DNA of 64,000 bases from Odobenus rosmarus divergens. Its lineage: Eukaryota > Chordata > Mammalia > Carnivora > Odobenidae. A program made the translations under genes and the position numbers. The notes under the pieces were generated by a model. It saw nothing but the letters and a program-made list of their open reading frames with translations, made no database searches and was not told where the DNA came from. Below, piece by piece: positions 11,801 through 26,800 of this stretch. The stretch lies in NCBI RefSeq assembly GCF_000321225.1, contig NW_004450483.1, positions 646,347 through 710,346 of the forward strand. Direction: 5' to 3'. Positions within the stretch are counted from its first letter, which is position 1. Each line of letters starts with the position of its first letter.

Positions 11801-14800
11801 TTAGAAGTGTTTTTCCAGGGGCACCTGGGTGTCTCAGTAGGTCGAGTGGCTGACTCTTGATTTTGGCTCAGGTCATGATCTTGGGGTTCTGGGATCCAGC
11901 CCTGTGTAGGGCTCTACACTCAGCAGGCAGTCTACTTGAGATTCTCTCTCCCCCTCTCCCTTTGCCCCTCCCCCTGCATACACAAACAATCTCTCTCAAA
12001 TCTTTATTTTTTTTTAAGATTTTATTTATTTATTTGAGAGGAAGAGGAAGAGAGGGCATGAGGGGGGAGGGGAGAGGCAGAGGGGAGAAGCAGACTCCCC
12101 ACTGAGCAGGGATCCCAATGCCAGGCTCGATCTGGGGACCTTGAGATCATGACCTGAGCCAAAGGCAGATGCTTAACTGACTGAGCCACCCAGGCACTCC
12201 TCAAATAAATCTTAAAAAAATTTTTTCCATGTTTTCATTTTATTTCATTCATTTTTCATTTGTTTGCCTGTTCTTTTACACAATGTAGGTTTTTATAATT
12301 TTTTATGGGATCAGGTTATTGGATTTTGCCTTGATTCTTTTTGTGTATTTCTTCATGTCCCATATGGAAAAGAGCTTCTCTACTTTAGGATTTTAATTTA
12401 TTCACCTGTTTTTAAAAAATGTTTTTTCTAAGTCTTTGGCACTTTTGGCCTTCATGTTGGTATGTAAGGAATGAAGGAGGAATCCACCTCTATTACATCA
12501 TATTGTCCCACCTTAACTGATTGAATATGGAACCTTCATTTGTAGAGCACTAGGCAAGCAGGAAGAGCATGAGGCAGATTCTTGAGTTTATCCATGAAAG
12601 ATATCCAGCGTGTGTTGTTAAATTTAAGAAAGTCTTTCCCCTTCTTGGTAACACCAGTTTGGATGGCCCTATTAATGATCCTTTCTTAGAAACTCGGTGG
12701 CAGATAAAAAGTGGGGAATTTTCAATTTGGATGCACCCAGGTTCCGGTTCTGGCTCTCTCCTTTCCCAGCTCACTGAACCTGTTGTCACCTGTGTTTTCT
12801 GTGGAAGACCTAACACCCACTTCAGGTGTCGTTTTGAGAATTAAGTGAAATACTTGTTGCTTGTTTTTCGTTTGTTTTTTGCCATGCAAGGATACTTTAT
12901 TTTGGGTTTAATCAGCAAAGAATTTTACAAACAGCATAGTAACACAGGTTAAAAAAAACAAAATAAGGAACAACACTTTCCCAAGTGTCAGTTCCTCATG
13001 ATTCATGTATGAATTAGTAAACTAATAAAAATACTAGTAAGTGAGCTGGGGGTGTGGTTGCCGATTGGGTTCTTTTGTTTGTTTCTTTGATTTTCACCCA
13101 AACCAACAAACATTTATTGAAATGAATAATGATTATTCATTATTATGTAAGAATATTTTTGTAATTATGTAAGAATAATACAGATTATTCTTAGCTCACA
13201 GCATAGAGAAATGATTTTAATGTTTCAAAGTTCTCCTGGTTATGTCAAACTTGAGCGGACCAATTAATTAAGTTAGCATGTAACACACGGTCTAATTCCA
13301 GAGTGTCCAATGACCTGGGAATGATATATTCATAAGAATTATGTTAGGGGCGCCTGGGTGGCTCAGTCGGTTAAGCATTTGCCTTTGGCTTAGGTCATGA
13401 TCTCAAGGTCCCTCGGATTGAGTCCTGCTCCTTGCTCAGTGGGGACTGTCTCCGCTCTCTCCCTCTGCGCACTCCCCTCCTGCACTCTCTCTGAAATAAA
13501 TGAATAAAATCTTAAAAAATTATGTTAATACAATCTATATTCTGAAGCACTGTTTCAGAAATGAGAACAATGCAGCATCAGTTCAGTAACACGATAAATA
13601 GGCCCCAATCAGAACGAATTTGGAGAAGATACCTCAGATCCCCCGCTGTGCTGCAGAGGTTCAGAGGATGGTGCCTGTGAATCCAGTCTGCCCAGCACCC
13701 TTTGTCCCTCCCTCACAGCTAGCCCCTCCAGCTCCCAAGGGGGCCTGATGATGCAGGGGGATGTCCACATCTGTTTAAAATGCAGGTTTTCTTGTTTTTC
13801 ATGCATTGTGAGACCAACAGATAAGGAGACAATTGCCATTGAAAGATAGCGTGTTTGTCACTGTTCTCAAGAGGAGGGGGCACACCCTCCATGCAGGGCT
13901 CCGTGGGGGAGCACCAGAGTTGGTCAGGAGGCCGAGAAATTGAGGGGAAAACCTGGGCAAGAGCCTTTATTGGGGTGTCCAGGGGAAGGAATGGGCGAGG
14001 CCTCGCGAACAGGCGTAGGAGTGGCTCTGGGGCCTAAGGGCTGTCTATCCTCTGGTACCTGGCCCCAGAGTGGTTCAGGCAGAGAAATAGTGGTGGGTGG
14101 TGGGCTTAAACCCTTGGAGGAGGAGGTGATTGGGGCGTGGTGTCTGGATTGGTTGGTTTGCATATGAAAGGAAGACACAAAAGCTAGGCTTTGATAATCC
14201 CCGAACTGTCGAGCCCTAGGAGGGGTGGCCTCTGGGGTCAGCAAGGCCCCAAATGACAAAGCATCAGAAACAAGGTTCATTTAATTACGTGACCTTGGGC
14301 GCCGCCCTGCGTGGCCCGCGGAAGGGCAGGCACCAAGGAGCTACTTGGAAAAAGCTACCTTTCTGACTTGAATTTAGCCATTTATTTTCTTCCACGACTC
14401 GAGTTTTCCGTCCGTCTGCACAACCACCAGCACGCTTGCTGAGCCGTTTTCTCACGGGAGCTGATCCACCTTGGATTTCTCCAGGTCTTTCTTTGGCCAT
14501 CTTCCCGCAGGAGCCAATGTTTAGATGTGCGAGCTCGATGCCTTCCTACACTTCCGGAAGCTTCCCTGTTTCTCGGCAGTACGGGCCCTCCCCCGTGGTC
14601 CTTTGCAGAGTTGGATGTCAGGGTCTTGATGCAGCCCAGGTAGTGCTGACTCCCCGAGAGAGCTCTTCCAGTCTCCCTCGCTCCTCCCCCTGTGCATCTC
14701 CACACTGCAGAGCCGCCTGCTCTGGTCGCAGACTTGTGATTTGAACCGCAGGTGCTTTGTGGGCGCAGTTTTCCTCACGTCACTTGAGAAATACTCTCTA

Positions 14801-17800
14801 GACTTTTTAGGGACATGTTGTTAATAGCGTCGTTGAGTTTCTTCAAAAAGACCTCTGATCATATTGGTATCTGTTTTTTGACTTTTTGTCCGATGCCACG
14901 TTGCTGTCATGCCTGTAATCTTCTCTAAAGAGAGCGGGGGAGTGTATCATCTCAGAGATTGTAGCTGGCTCCCCTTATCGCTCTCCTGTTCCCTTTGTGT
15001 GTGGTGGGTTTGTGGTCACTTTATTCTTTTTATTTATTTTTAATTTTTATATTTATTTATTTTTAAAGATTTTATTTATTTATTTGACAGAGAGACACAG
15101 GGAGAGAGGGAACACAAGCAGTGGGAGAGGGAGAAGCAGGCTTCCCGCGGAGCAGGGAGCCTGATGCGGGGCCGATCCCAGGACCCTGGGCTCATGACCC
15201 GAGCTGAAGGCAGACGCTTAACGACTGAGCCACCCAGGTGCCCCTATTTTTATTTTTTTAAAGATTTTGTTAGAGCGCGGAGCGCATGGGAGGAGGGGGG
15301 AGGGGCAGAGGCAGAGGGAGAAGCAGGCTTCCTGCTGAGCAGGGAGCCTGATGTGGGCCTCCATCCCAGGACCCTGAGATCCTGACCTGAGCCGAAGGGA
15401 GATGCTTAACTGACTGAGCCACCTAGGCTCTTTTTTTTTTAAATACTAAGAGAGAGCGCTCAAGCTCACGGGGGTGGGGGGGGAGGGGAGGGGCAGAGGG
15501 CAAGGGAGAATCTCAAGCAGACTCCCTGCTAAGTGCTGGAGCCCGATATGGGGCTGGATCTCACGACCCTGAGATCATGACCTGAGCTGAAATCAAGAGT
15601 CAGATGCTGAACCTGCTGAGCCACCCAGGCGCCCCGCAGTCACTTTATTCTTTCAGCTACCCTCTTTTCTTCAGCGTCTTGGTCAGGGAGCTGCTTTAGG
15701 CTTTCCTGAAGCTGACCAGTTTCATCAAAACTGTTCACTATTTCCATCAGTGTTCAGCATTCTTCTGAGATGTCTTTAAGGTGCTTTTGGCCTCAGTCAC
15801 TTGGGACTGGAAGGGTGTTGATGCCTCTGTGAGTGACCCTGTCTGTCCTACCAGGTGAGCTATCATTACTCCACAGAATGAAATTCTGGGGGACTCACTT
15901 TTCTGCTCTCACTCAAGGAGGTCTGCCCTATCCCCCAGTGAAGAGGTGCGCCTGTTCGTAGCTTTGCCACGTGCTGCCAGGCACAGAGTTTGCGGCGCCA
16001 GAGGACTGGTCCCCATTGCAGGCAGGGCTTCGAAGGCTTCTGTAATGCAGTTAATCTGCTCACCGGCTTGACAGATTCTTTCACTTGGGCAGAAAATCTT
16101 TTGGCTAGCTTGTTCCCCGGCAACATACCTTGGCTTTTGACTATAAAAGCAAAGCAGCACATACCAGAATTTCCAGGGGATACCCAAACAGACTTGATCC
16201 TTGTGCCCATAATTCAGACCAGCTCATCAGAGCACTGCACAGCTGCCACGTGGCCGGCAGCAGTGACATTTCTGTGGTCACTGGCGGGCTCTCCCTGGCC
16301 CCAGAGGGCATTGCACTTTGCCCCTGGCCAGTAGCTTGTGGGCTACAGCTGCCTGCCAGGCCCCTGAGTGTCCTACCCCTAAACCAAACAAGGGCCTGGC
16401 AGCCGGGACAGAATCAGTGAGGCTGAGGGACAGCGTCCCAGGCTTAATAAACTTGGCTCTGGTCACTGCTCAGGTGGAAAAGGTTAGAGTTTGTATGGTA
16501 CATTGTAGGAAGATAATCACATTTAAATGCCACTTATATCACTGGGTCTCAATAAATGTTAATTCCTTCAGCTGCTAAGTTTGGCTGTTCCCCATGGCTG
16601 TTTGGAGGGGAGGAGAGCAGGAAGGGAGGCCAGGGTAGGAAGAACCACCCTGTTCTTTGTAAAATAGCCCGAGTTCGGGTTTCCGGGGGCCACTGAACTA
16701 TGGTTAGAATTAACTACTTAGAAGAATGTGTACAGATTCTCTGCTCTGAAGGAGGAAGGTGTTTTGCATTTGTTTTGTTTTAAAGGCGCCACTCTACCCA
16801 AGTAGCTACTATGATTGTCTCAACCCCTTCATTTCACAAGAGAAGGAAGGAGGCCCAAGTCAAGATGGAATGTTTCTGGGCCATCCAACCTCCTAGGGGC
16901 AGGGCCAGGTGTGAGCCCAGAACTCTCAGCTCCCAGGCCCAGGACTTGACCGCTTTAGAGTCTGTAGGGGTCATGGGGAGATGGAAAAATGCTCCTTGGT
17001 GTTAATTAAGAGACTGGTGTTCCTACCTCATTTTTCTCAGGACTCTGTGTCCCTCCGACAGGTCCCTATGGGATACTCTTCTTGCAGAACTCTCTAGCAA
17101 AGAGACACATTGCTTAGGTGCGTGGGTGTTATCTTGGTTGGAGGCCAGAGATGGCCAGCTGGCCTTTCTTCTTACCTTCTACTTTCACCCAAGGGAATGT
17201 CCTTTGGGTACCTTGAGGGACATCTTATCCAGCCCCCTCTTATTGATGGGGAAACTGAGGTCTGGAGAGAGGAACCAACTTGTCAGCATGTGTCATGTGT
17301 TGTTGACGTTCTCTTGGAGCGCAAGCCTGTCTTCTCTCAGGAGTGGCTCAAGGATGGTATTTGGTCCTTGGACCATCAGCATCAGAGTCTCTTGGAGTTC
17401 ATGGTTCCTACTGTGACGGAACTGGGTAGGGCAGGAATGTCTGAATTTTCACTAATTGATGCTTAGGTGTACAAGGGTTTGTTAGTCACTGTGTTGAGGG
17501 CATTGCTGTTCACCTCTTTCTTTCCAGAAACAGGATTGGACCTTGCAAGGCAACTGTGGGCCCTGCCCCACTCTTGGCTCTTTGCTTGTAGCTTGGGGAC
17601 CTCACCTGTACCTAGCTGAGCACTCTGTGCTCAAGCAGACATGGGACATTTTGATCTTTCTCTTCCACTCTAGCCAGTGTTCATGCCCAGAAGCTCTCAT
17701 GGGAGTGGTTAGAGGACCGTATGAGTCTTGAATGGGAAGGACTACACATGCTCTGGGAATTCACAGAGGTGGGCAAGAGTCGATTTCCTAAAGGATTAGG

Positions 17801-20800
17801 GTTAGAGAGGCCTAAGATCTCATCTCGCCTTGCTACTGGAAATGTGCTCCATGAACCGGCATCATCTGAAAGCTTGTTAGAAATAAAGAATCTTGGGTCT
17901 GCTGCAGGACAACTGAATTAGAACCTGCATCTTAATAAGTTAGCCGGTAATTTACGAATGTACTAAAGTTTTGAAAAGTGCTGATCTAGCCTATCCCCTC
18001 CCCACCCCACTCCCCTTGTAGTATAGGTGAGTAAACTGAGGCCCAGAGAGGCTGTGTGACTTGCCCCAGGTCACAGAGTGGTACTTCGATCTGGTCTCTG
18101 TTTTTATATGGTTTTATTGGAACGCAATTCACATACCATATAATCCACCCATTTAAAGTACACAATCCATGGTTTTTAATATATTCAACTGAACTTACTA
18201 CACCACCACCACCAATTTCAGAACACTTTGTCCCTCTTAAAAGAAGCTCTGTACCTATTAGCAAGCAGTCAGTCTTCATTCCCTCCCTTGTCCCCACCCC
18301 TAGCCCGAGGCAGCCACTCTCTGCTTTCTCTCTAAAAAGCTGCCTGTTCTGGATACTTCATGTAAATGGCATTGTACAAATGGTGGCGTTTTGTGACTGA
18401 CTTCCTTCACTTAGTATGTTTTGTTTTGTTTTTTAAAGATTGTATTTTTCAGTCATCTCTACATCCAACGTGGGGCGGGCTTGAACTCACAACCCTGAGA
18501 TCAAGAGTCTCACACTCCACCCACTGAGCCTGCCAGGCGCCCCTGGTATAATGTTTTCAAGGGCCATCCATGTTGTAGCATGAATCAGATCTTCATTTTT
18601 CATTGCTGAATAATACTTCACCATGTGGGTGGGCCTCATTTTATTTATCCATTTTGTCGTTGGGGGACGTTTGGGTAGTTTCCGCCTCTTGGCATATTAT
18701 GAATAGGCTGCTGTGAGTATTCATGTACAAGTTTTGGTGTGGACCTGTATTTTCATTTCTCTGGTGAGTATATCTAGGAGTGGAATTTCTGGGTCATACG
18801 GGGACTCCGTTTAAGTTTTTGAGAAAGTGCCAGACTGCTCTCCAGAGCAGTTGTACCACATTGCATTGCTAGCAGCATACAGGAGGATTCCAGTGCCTTC
18901 CCACCCAGCACTTGTTATTGCCCACCTCTTGGACGGTGTAAGGATGAGGTGGTGGAGGCCTCTTCTGGTGGCCACTGTTGGCTCTCTGCTGGCATCACAC
19001 GGAGCAGGCAACCTCAAGGCATGGCTGCAGCCGGGCCACAGGAGCAAATTAAAGCCAGAGGCTCAAACACCGTGAGAATTCTCTGATTCTCCTTGCTCTT
19101 CTTCTCTGGGGATCTGCCTTATGCTCTCTGTGCCTCCCCGCTTCCCCGCTCCCATAGCCAGAGGGCAGACGGGGAGACCACCAAGAGCTCCCGAGAACAT
19201 AGATCCTCAGCCCGGCTGCGCAGAGGGGCTGGTGGCTCTCATTCCCAGCCTCTGGTTTGGCGTTCCCAGGGGAGCCATTGGCCTGACTGGGTCCCACGCT
19301 CCCCTGGCCGGGTTGTGGCCCTTGAGCTGGGCCCTGTGTAAGCATGGCTGCTCCCACCCTCTCCCTTTCTCTACCCTCTAAGCAGAGGCTAAGGTGGAGC
19401 AGTTCCTGGAGATAGTCCTAGGTGCCTGCTCTTTTGGAAGGCCTGGGGTGAGGGGGAAGAAGGGGCCTAGGTTGTCTTGGGGCTGCATGGACAGGGACTG
19501 CAAAGTCCTTCGTCTTACTAGAGGCTCAGACACAAAATGGGGCTGCCCAGGGCCAGATGTTGGGGGTCGGCATATGAATGACCAGGAAGTCTGGCTCCTG
19601 CCTCCAAAATCTTGGCCAATAAAGGGCACGTGAACACCTCAGCCCAGGACGTGGTGCAGGGCAGGGCTCAGAGGGGAGGTGCTCGAGTGAGTCACAGTTC
19701 TGACCTTATCTTAAGAGATTGGGTTTTCTACTCTTTTTTTTTTTTTTAAAGATTTTATTTATTTATTAATGAGAGACAGAGAGAGAGAGAGGCAGAGGGA
19801 GAAGCAGGCTTCCAAGGAGCAGGGAGCCCGATGTGGGACTCGATCCCAGGACCCTGGGATCATGACCTGAGCTGAAGGCAGACGCTTAACCATCTGAGCC
19901 ACCCAGGCGCCCGGGTTTTCTACTCTTTACCGTCCTTTGTTCTAGTAATTTATGTTCATACCCTTACCACCTGAGCAGGAGGGTACCTGTTTCTCCATAT
20001 CCATGCCTGGGCTCTCCCTTCTCAACCTTTTAAACCATTCTAATACGCACACACAAGTAAGCTCCTTAATTTTTATTTTTTATTTTCTTTGTATCTTTTT
20101 CTAAGTAGGCTCCACTCTCAGCATGGAGCTCAACGTGGGGTTTGAACTCACAACCCTGAGATCAAGACCTGAGCTGAGATCAAGAGTCAGACGCTTAACC
20201 AACTGAGCCACCTAGGCACCCTAAGCTCCTTATTTTAATTTGCATTTACTTAATTTCTAATAAATGTTACGGGTGTAACTGAACATCTTCTTGTATGTTT
20301 ATAAGCCTTTACATTTCTTTTACAAAAAACTGGCCATTTATAGCCATTGCTCATTTTTCTGTTGCCCTTTTGCTTATTGATCTGCAAGAACCGTTGTATT
20401 AAGTTGAACCATTTGCAGTTACCATTTAATTTACCTTACCGTCAAATTTACCAGTTAATTCAAAATGGGTCGACAGTCTGCAGTTAAATATTGTTCATTT
20501 AAATAGATTAAAGATTCAGTTCGGCAGTGTGCCTGGATATAAGCTCAACATACAAAAATTAGTGAATTTTCTATGAACCAACAATAACCAAATGGGAAAT
20601 AAAATAGGAAAAAGAGATACCATTCCCAGTACTGAGAGCACATCAGACAATTTAAAAAAAAGTGCTTAGCAAATATCCCAGGGCCCAGAAGCCCCTGGCT
20701 TAGAATCAGCCAGCAGTGCTTATGAGCAAGACCATTCCTGGGTCCCATCTAGGTCTACTATTCACAGTTCTGGGTGGAACTTGGGCATCCAGAGCATTTT

Positions 20801-23800
20801 GGGGAGGGAGAAGAGAATAATTTTAGACTTAAAGTGTCAAAGGGGATTAAGAGGTACCAAGTGTCAGAAACAGTACCAAGATTTTTACATACCTTTTGCC
20901 CAGCTTCCCATAATGTTAACATCATATATAAACATGGTATAATGATTGAAACCAGGTAGTTACATTGGTGTGATGCTCTTAACCTCTACCACAGTCTTGC
21001 ATTTTACCAGTGTCTCCAGTGTTGTCCCTGTTCTGCTCTAGGATCCAAGCCAGGATCTCACATGGCATTTAAAAAAGTATTTATTTATCTGGGGGTGGGG
21101 TAGGGTTGGGGGGGCGGAGGAGAGGGAGAGAAGCTGACTCCCTGCTGAGCACGAGCCCCAACGTCATTGTCTCGATCTCACGACCCTGAGATCACCACCT
21201 GAGCCGAATAAAGAATCGGACACTTAAACGGCTGAGCCACCCAGGCGCCCCTCACATGGCATTTTGTTGTCATGTCCCCTTAGTCCCCTGCAATTGGTGA
21301 CAGTCCCTTAGTCTTCCCTTGTCTTCCATGACCTTCAGACTTAAAGAGTGCATACTGGTTAGTTATTTGATAGAATACCGTCAATTTTGGTTTGTCTGAT
21401 GTTTTCAAGTAATGAGATTGAGATTTTGCATTTTTGGCAAGAACGTCACAGAAGTGACATTGTGCCCTGCTAGTGCATCATATTAGGGGCTCGCGATGCT
21501 GATTTGTCTCATTGCGGGTGGTGCTGACCTTGATGAGTTAGGGGTGTCTGCCAGGTTTCTCTGCTGCAAAGTTGATATTTTTCCTTTTGTAATTAATAAA
21601 TACCTTGGGATGGGGAGATAATCTGATATGCTGATGTCTTGATTATCCTCAAACTGCTGCGCACTGTTGTAGCATCCACTAGTTGATCATTTTTGTACCA
21701 GTTCTTACGTAGCATTTGCCTAATCATGATTTTCTGTTTCCTTCTTTCTACATTGAGTAATTGGAATGCTACTATAGGGAGCCTTTTCTTCTTTACCATT
21801 ACTTTATGCATTCACTTATTTATTACATCAGTATGGACTTGTGGATATTTTATTCTGTGTTAAAACCTAACGTCATTGTTTCTCTGTTCTTACCCAGTTT
21901 ATTCCAGCCTCTGTGTCGCTTTGACATGCCTCTGTCCCTTTTCTGAGCCTGTCCTCATTTTTGGCACTCACGAGATGCCGAAGACAAGATGAGCATCTTG
22001 CATTTTCCCTGCTCCAGCCCTGGGAGCAGTCCCTCCTCTGAAGAGTTTCTAGGACATGGAGACCTTTACTTCTGTACATACACACACATACTTAACTGTA
22101 TGCATGTAAAGGATCCATTGTGTGCTGGGCATGGTGCCCAGTCCCTGACATAAGTGGCTGTGAGGAGGTTAAGTGCCCTGCCCAAGGTCACACGAGCAGC
22201 AGGCCATCATGATCAAGACTTGGGTGTGTGGATGGCAAAGCCTGCCTTGTGTCGAGTGCTCCGTGTCGACACACTTGCATGATGCCGCACATAGGCAGGT
22301 GACAAGACAAACTCCACGTGCTGGACCCAGTGTGTGCGGAGTTCTGCTTCCTCCACCTGCCATTATTGCAGTGCTGGTGGCATCCAGCGCTCCCTCCTCA
22401 GAGGTGACGATGGCCTCCATTATGTTTTATGTGGCATTAATTACCCAAAGCAGTAACTGTTGGAGAGTAAACAACCTTTAAATCTTGGCTGGCCCGGGCA
22501 ATTACCTCCTGTTCTTGGGAACACCATGATCTGGGCAGGAGGCCCTGCGCTGGGTTCCGCTCACTGGGCAGAGCCGCTCAGCGGGAGCACCTGGTAGGCA
22601 GGGCCCCGGGGGAGGCAAGCAGGGCCGGGCCTGCTCGGGGCAGCACCCGGGTGGTGGTAGCTGTGTCCCCCGCCCTCTCTCCCCAGACAGCCGGGAAGAG
22701 ACTCAGGTGGCTCTGGTGGAGTCGTCCCACGGTATGTCCCAATTGGGTTGCTTCCTGACTGTGTGACCTCGGGTGGCCTTGGGTGGCCCGGTCACTGGGA
22801 GCTGTTGTGAGGGCTGGAGGGGCCCGTCTGTGCTGCCGCACTGAGTGCAGTGGGAAGTGCGGGGATGGGGCTGAGAGCCTGAGATGGTGGCCGGCAGGGG
22901 TGCAGCGCTTACTGAGCGCCAGGCTGGAGGTACGTTCTCTCATTTAACCTCAAAACCATCCTGCGCGGGACAGTTGGCAGATGTAGAGGGGAAGGTGCAG
23001 GGAGGTTCGAGAACTTGCTAGGACACGGGAGGATCTAGGCTCAACTCCAGGGCATCTGACCTGACCCCAGCTGCCCTCCCCTCTCTCGTCCTGGGCCAGG
23101 CCACAGGCTGCTGAGTCTTTGCCATTAACTTGCAGTGTCACCTGGGGCACATCAGTACCTCTCTGGGCCTTGGTATCCTCACCTCGCAAATGGGCACAGT
23201 CATATTGTCCTGTGGATTCTTAGGGTGGTCTCGCAGAGAGATGCCGGGTGGAAGGAACCTCCCTGTGTCTGCCCTCATCTGCATGCGTTCGGTGTTCTTA
23301 TTGGATGAAGACTGTTTTCCCCAAATGCCTACCTGTTTGGTTGGGTTTTGGGTACTGGCCTGACACTGGAAGAAAAAATACCAATCATTGTCATTGTGGA
23401 CATCTGTTACGTGCCCGGAACAGTATGAGGCACTCCCTACTCTTTGTTTTATGTGTTCTTCAAATTCACGTGTCATATCTTCCTAGTCCTCAACAAAGTT
23501 AATGCTAAAGGTGTATGGAATTTAAGAGGGAAGGGTCCTTTTCTGTCAACTGTGAGATGCATTATATTAGGCTCAAATAAAAAGGGGATGTGTAGAACAT
23601 TTAAAAAAAGTGCAGTCACATTGTGTGCATATTATTCAGCAACTTTTTAATGGGGCATTTGTATAATAGACTGGGTGTATCTTCAGTATTGATGGGTATT
23701 GTCGAAATGTCCAGTAGGCTGTGACGTAGGATCTCCCACCTCCAGGATGTGTGAGGGCCTAGCCCCGTGTTTTGTCCTTTTGGGATGCTAGCAGTCAAAG

Positions 23801-26800
23801 TTTTACCAGTCTGATAGATGAAACTGGCATATGACATTATTGCCACTTGGCATTTCTTTGACCATTTAGGGAGGCTGGCATCTCTTCATGCTCTTCTTGG
23901 TTTGGCTGACTAGTTCTAGCTCTATTAACGGCTTTAGGGAATTTAATATCAAATTCTGGCACCCTTAATTATAAGCCTGTCACATGCCAGTACTGTGCAA
24001 GGGGGTGGTGTGTGTGCACGTACACACATGCACGCACACGCACGCACACACTCCTGGTTCAGGTAAACCAGTTGCTGGCCTCTCCTTCAGAGCTTCCAGT
24101 CTAGTTGATGAGCTCTGATTTAGGCATCGTGCAAGAAAGCCAAGGGGCAAAGCTGCAAAGCATCAAAAGAAGTTGGGAGGGAGGAAGAGGTCAGCAGAAA
24201 AAGTGAATGTTACATAAAAATTCAGAGTTCAGTGTCTATAAATAAAGTTTTATTGGAACACAGCCACACACATTCATTCACATGTTCATGGCTGCTTCCT
24301 TGTTACGGTGGCAAGAGTCAAGGAGTTGTGACAGATACCTTATGGCCCGCAAGGCCGAACATAGTTATTGTCTGGCCCTTCAGGGATAAAGCTGGCTAAT
24401 GTCTGGGCTAGAAGGTGTTAGAAATCATGGCTTGTGAGGGAAGAGGGAGAAAATGAAGGTCTGTTGAGCACTTGTCTGGACCGGGTGCAATGTCAAGTGC
24501 CATACATCCCTTCCTTGGAAAAGAAGTTTCTCTTCTATGCCATATGGTCCTTGCCCTCCTTCCTCCATTTCTGCTACAGCTGGTGTGAGGTGGAGGTGAG
24601 GAAGGGCAGAGGGGCCGAGGCTGGGCACAGTCTTAAGGTTGGGGTAGAAGGGAAGATTCTACACCCTTTGGAATGGCATCAGGGCCCATTGGCAGGGTCC
24701 AAACCATTCTTCAGGATGTGGCCCAGCTCCCTACTGAGCCAGCTGAGGGCCCCCACGGCTCCCTGAGGACTAAAGCTGGAGTGCCAAGGTGGGAGGGGTC
24801 ACCAGGGCTCTGCTGGGCAGGGTGGGGAGGGGGATGTGGAGCCTGTGACTGCCCCTGGTCCAGCTCACGCCACTCCTGGCACCTCAGCTCCTCTGGCCTG
24901 GGCTGGCCTGGGGGCCACCTGCCAAGGGCTAGTTCACATCTTCAAGTGCTGACCCTGGGGCTCCTTCCCACTGGCTTTTAAAAGGCCTTGAACAGCCTCC
25001 CACATAGAGGGTGGGGCCGGGGATGTTGGAGGGAATTGCCCTGAAGGCTTTGGGGGAGGCTGTAGAAAGACCACCCCTAGCTGGTAGGCACTGCTGTGGA
25101 GTGGTGTCTGCCAGTGTCCTCACCACTGGGAGGTTCAAGATCCAGCCCAAGACCTGTGCACCACTCGCTGCTGGGTGTTCCTTCAATCTTCCAGCAGCCC
25201 TCTGCCTTAAGCACCAATATTGTCGACATTTTGGAGATGTGGAAACCGAGGCTCACAAATGGAGCGATTTCCTGGTGAGTCAGTGGTGGGTCTAGCTATG
25301 AACCCAGAGTCCAAACCTGGGTGCTAACCAGGTTCCCTAGGTGGTTTTGGGAGCATGCAGAAGAACACTGGGAGGTGCATATCTCTAATTTTTCAGTTAC
25401 TATTTATGGTAAGTGATTATGATTTTCTGTACGCAGGTATGGTACAGAACTAAAAAGTGGGTTGATTAAATCGGCTCATCACTTATAGGCAGTTTATTTG
25501 AGTGCCAAAATTGTGGGGTGGTGTGTAAATGAGTGTGGTGAAGGCTCTCCCCGCTAGCATCTCCGAACACCCTCTACCCAGCACGTCACTGGTACGAAGG
25601 TGGCAGTGGGGGGTGTGCGGTGACTGCTCAGTAATGGAGTCCAAAGGACCCTCCCTCTCAGGTGGGGCTGGGGAGTCAGAATACACACAACCCTAATGCA
25701 CTGCAAATGACAGCCGGCTCCAAGTGTTCTTCCTTCACTCAATCATGTGTGTGTGTATGAATTTCAGATTGATTGCATACTACAGAGAATTAGAGAACAA
25801 ATACTCACGTGCCCAGCACAGTTTTCAACCTTGCCAAATTTGCTTCTGATTTTACCTCTTTCTAAAGCTTTTCCTCTCTCCTCAGAAGCAAAACCACTTG
25901 TGAAGTTGATGTTGGTTTGAAATGTTGGTGTTGGTTTGAATCTCCATGCAGATTTCTTAACTTTTTTACTTCCTTGTGTAATTAACTATAAAAGCTAACA
26001 GCATCATTTTCTTTTGTCTTCAAAGTTTATATCTAAGTAGTTTCTTATGTGTCACTATGAACCTTTCTTTAAAAATTTATTTATTTTAAAATAATCTGTA
26101 CACCCAGTGGGGCTCGAACTTAAAACCCCGAGATGAAGAGCCACATGCTCTACCGACTGAACCAGCCAGGTATCCTTACCATGTTCCTTTTTTGCTTAAT
26201 ATTATGACTCTTGAGATTTCTCCGTGTTGGTATGTGTCTCTAAAGTGCTCATTTTAAGTGCTGTGTGCAGTTAGAATGAAACTCTTAAGTCAAATAAAAG
26301 AATTAACGTATCTCTTTTCCTGGTGCTGGATATATAGGTTGTTGACAGGTTTTCCCCATAATGAGCGATGCCGAAGTGAGCAATTTTTGTCTTTCTTCTA
26401 ACATACATCAAGTGCTTCTTTAGGATATGCTTCTAGACTAGGATTTGCCTGACTGAAGGATTTGTATATCCTTAATGAAACTCTTTTTTGCCAGACTTCT
26501 CCAAAATGGTTATATCAATATAATACTAATATCAACAACTTCTGAGAGTACCCATTCTCTACATTGTAATCAACGCTTGATATTGTCAGACTGTAGTTTT
26601 TACCCCTCCAGTGGATGTAAGATGGTATCTTACCTTACTTTGCATTATCCTGCATACTTGTAGAGACCAGCATCTTCTTGTGTATATATTGATCATTTTC
26701 TTTTAACATAGGGTGATCATTATGGCCCAGTTTTCCAGGTCAGTCCCCACTTAAAGAGACTGTGTAATTATTAATAGCACCCCTGGCATTTCCTTCCTTC

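Larger units (their letters stand above)
11460..12490 (-). repeat. Antisense old LINE-1 fossil
   Basis: AT-rich tract with blocks such as TTTTCATTTCCTTGATGATAT and TTTTCATGTGATATACCTATT, interrupted by SINEs at 11527-11667 and 11820-12225. Confidence 0.45.

Noticed and set aside
12880..13060. Possible antisense processed pseudogene end (reverse AATAAA near 12896)
   Set aside because: No coding similarity upstream and no clear duplication or poly-A tail; too weak to annotate.
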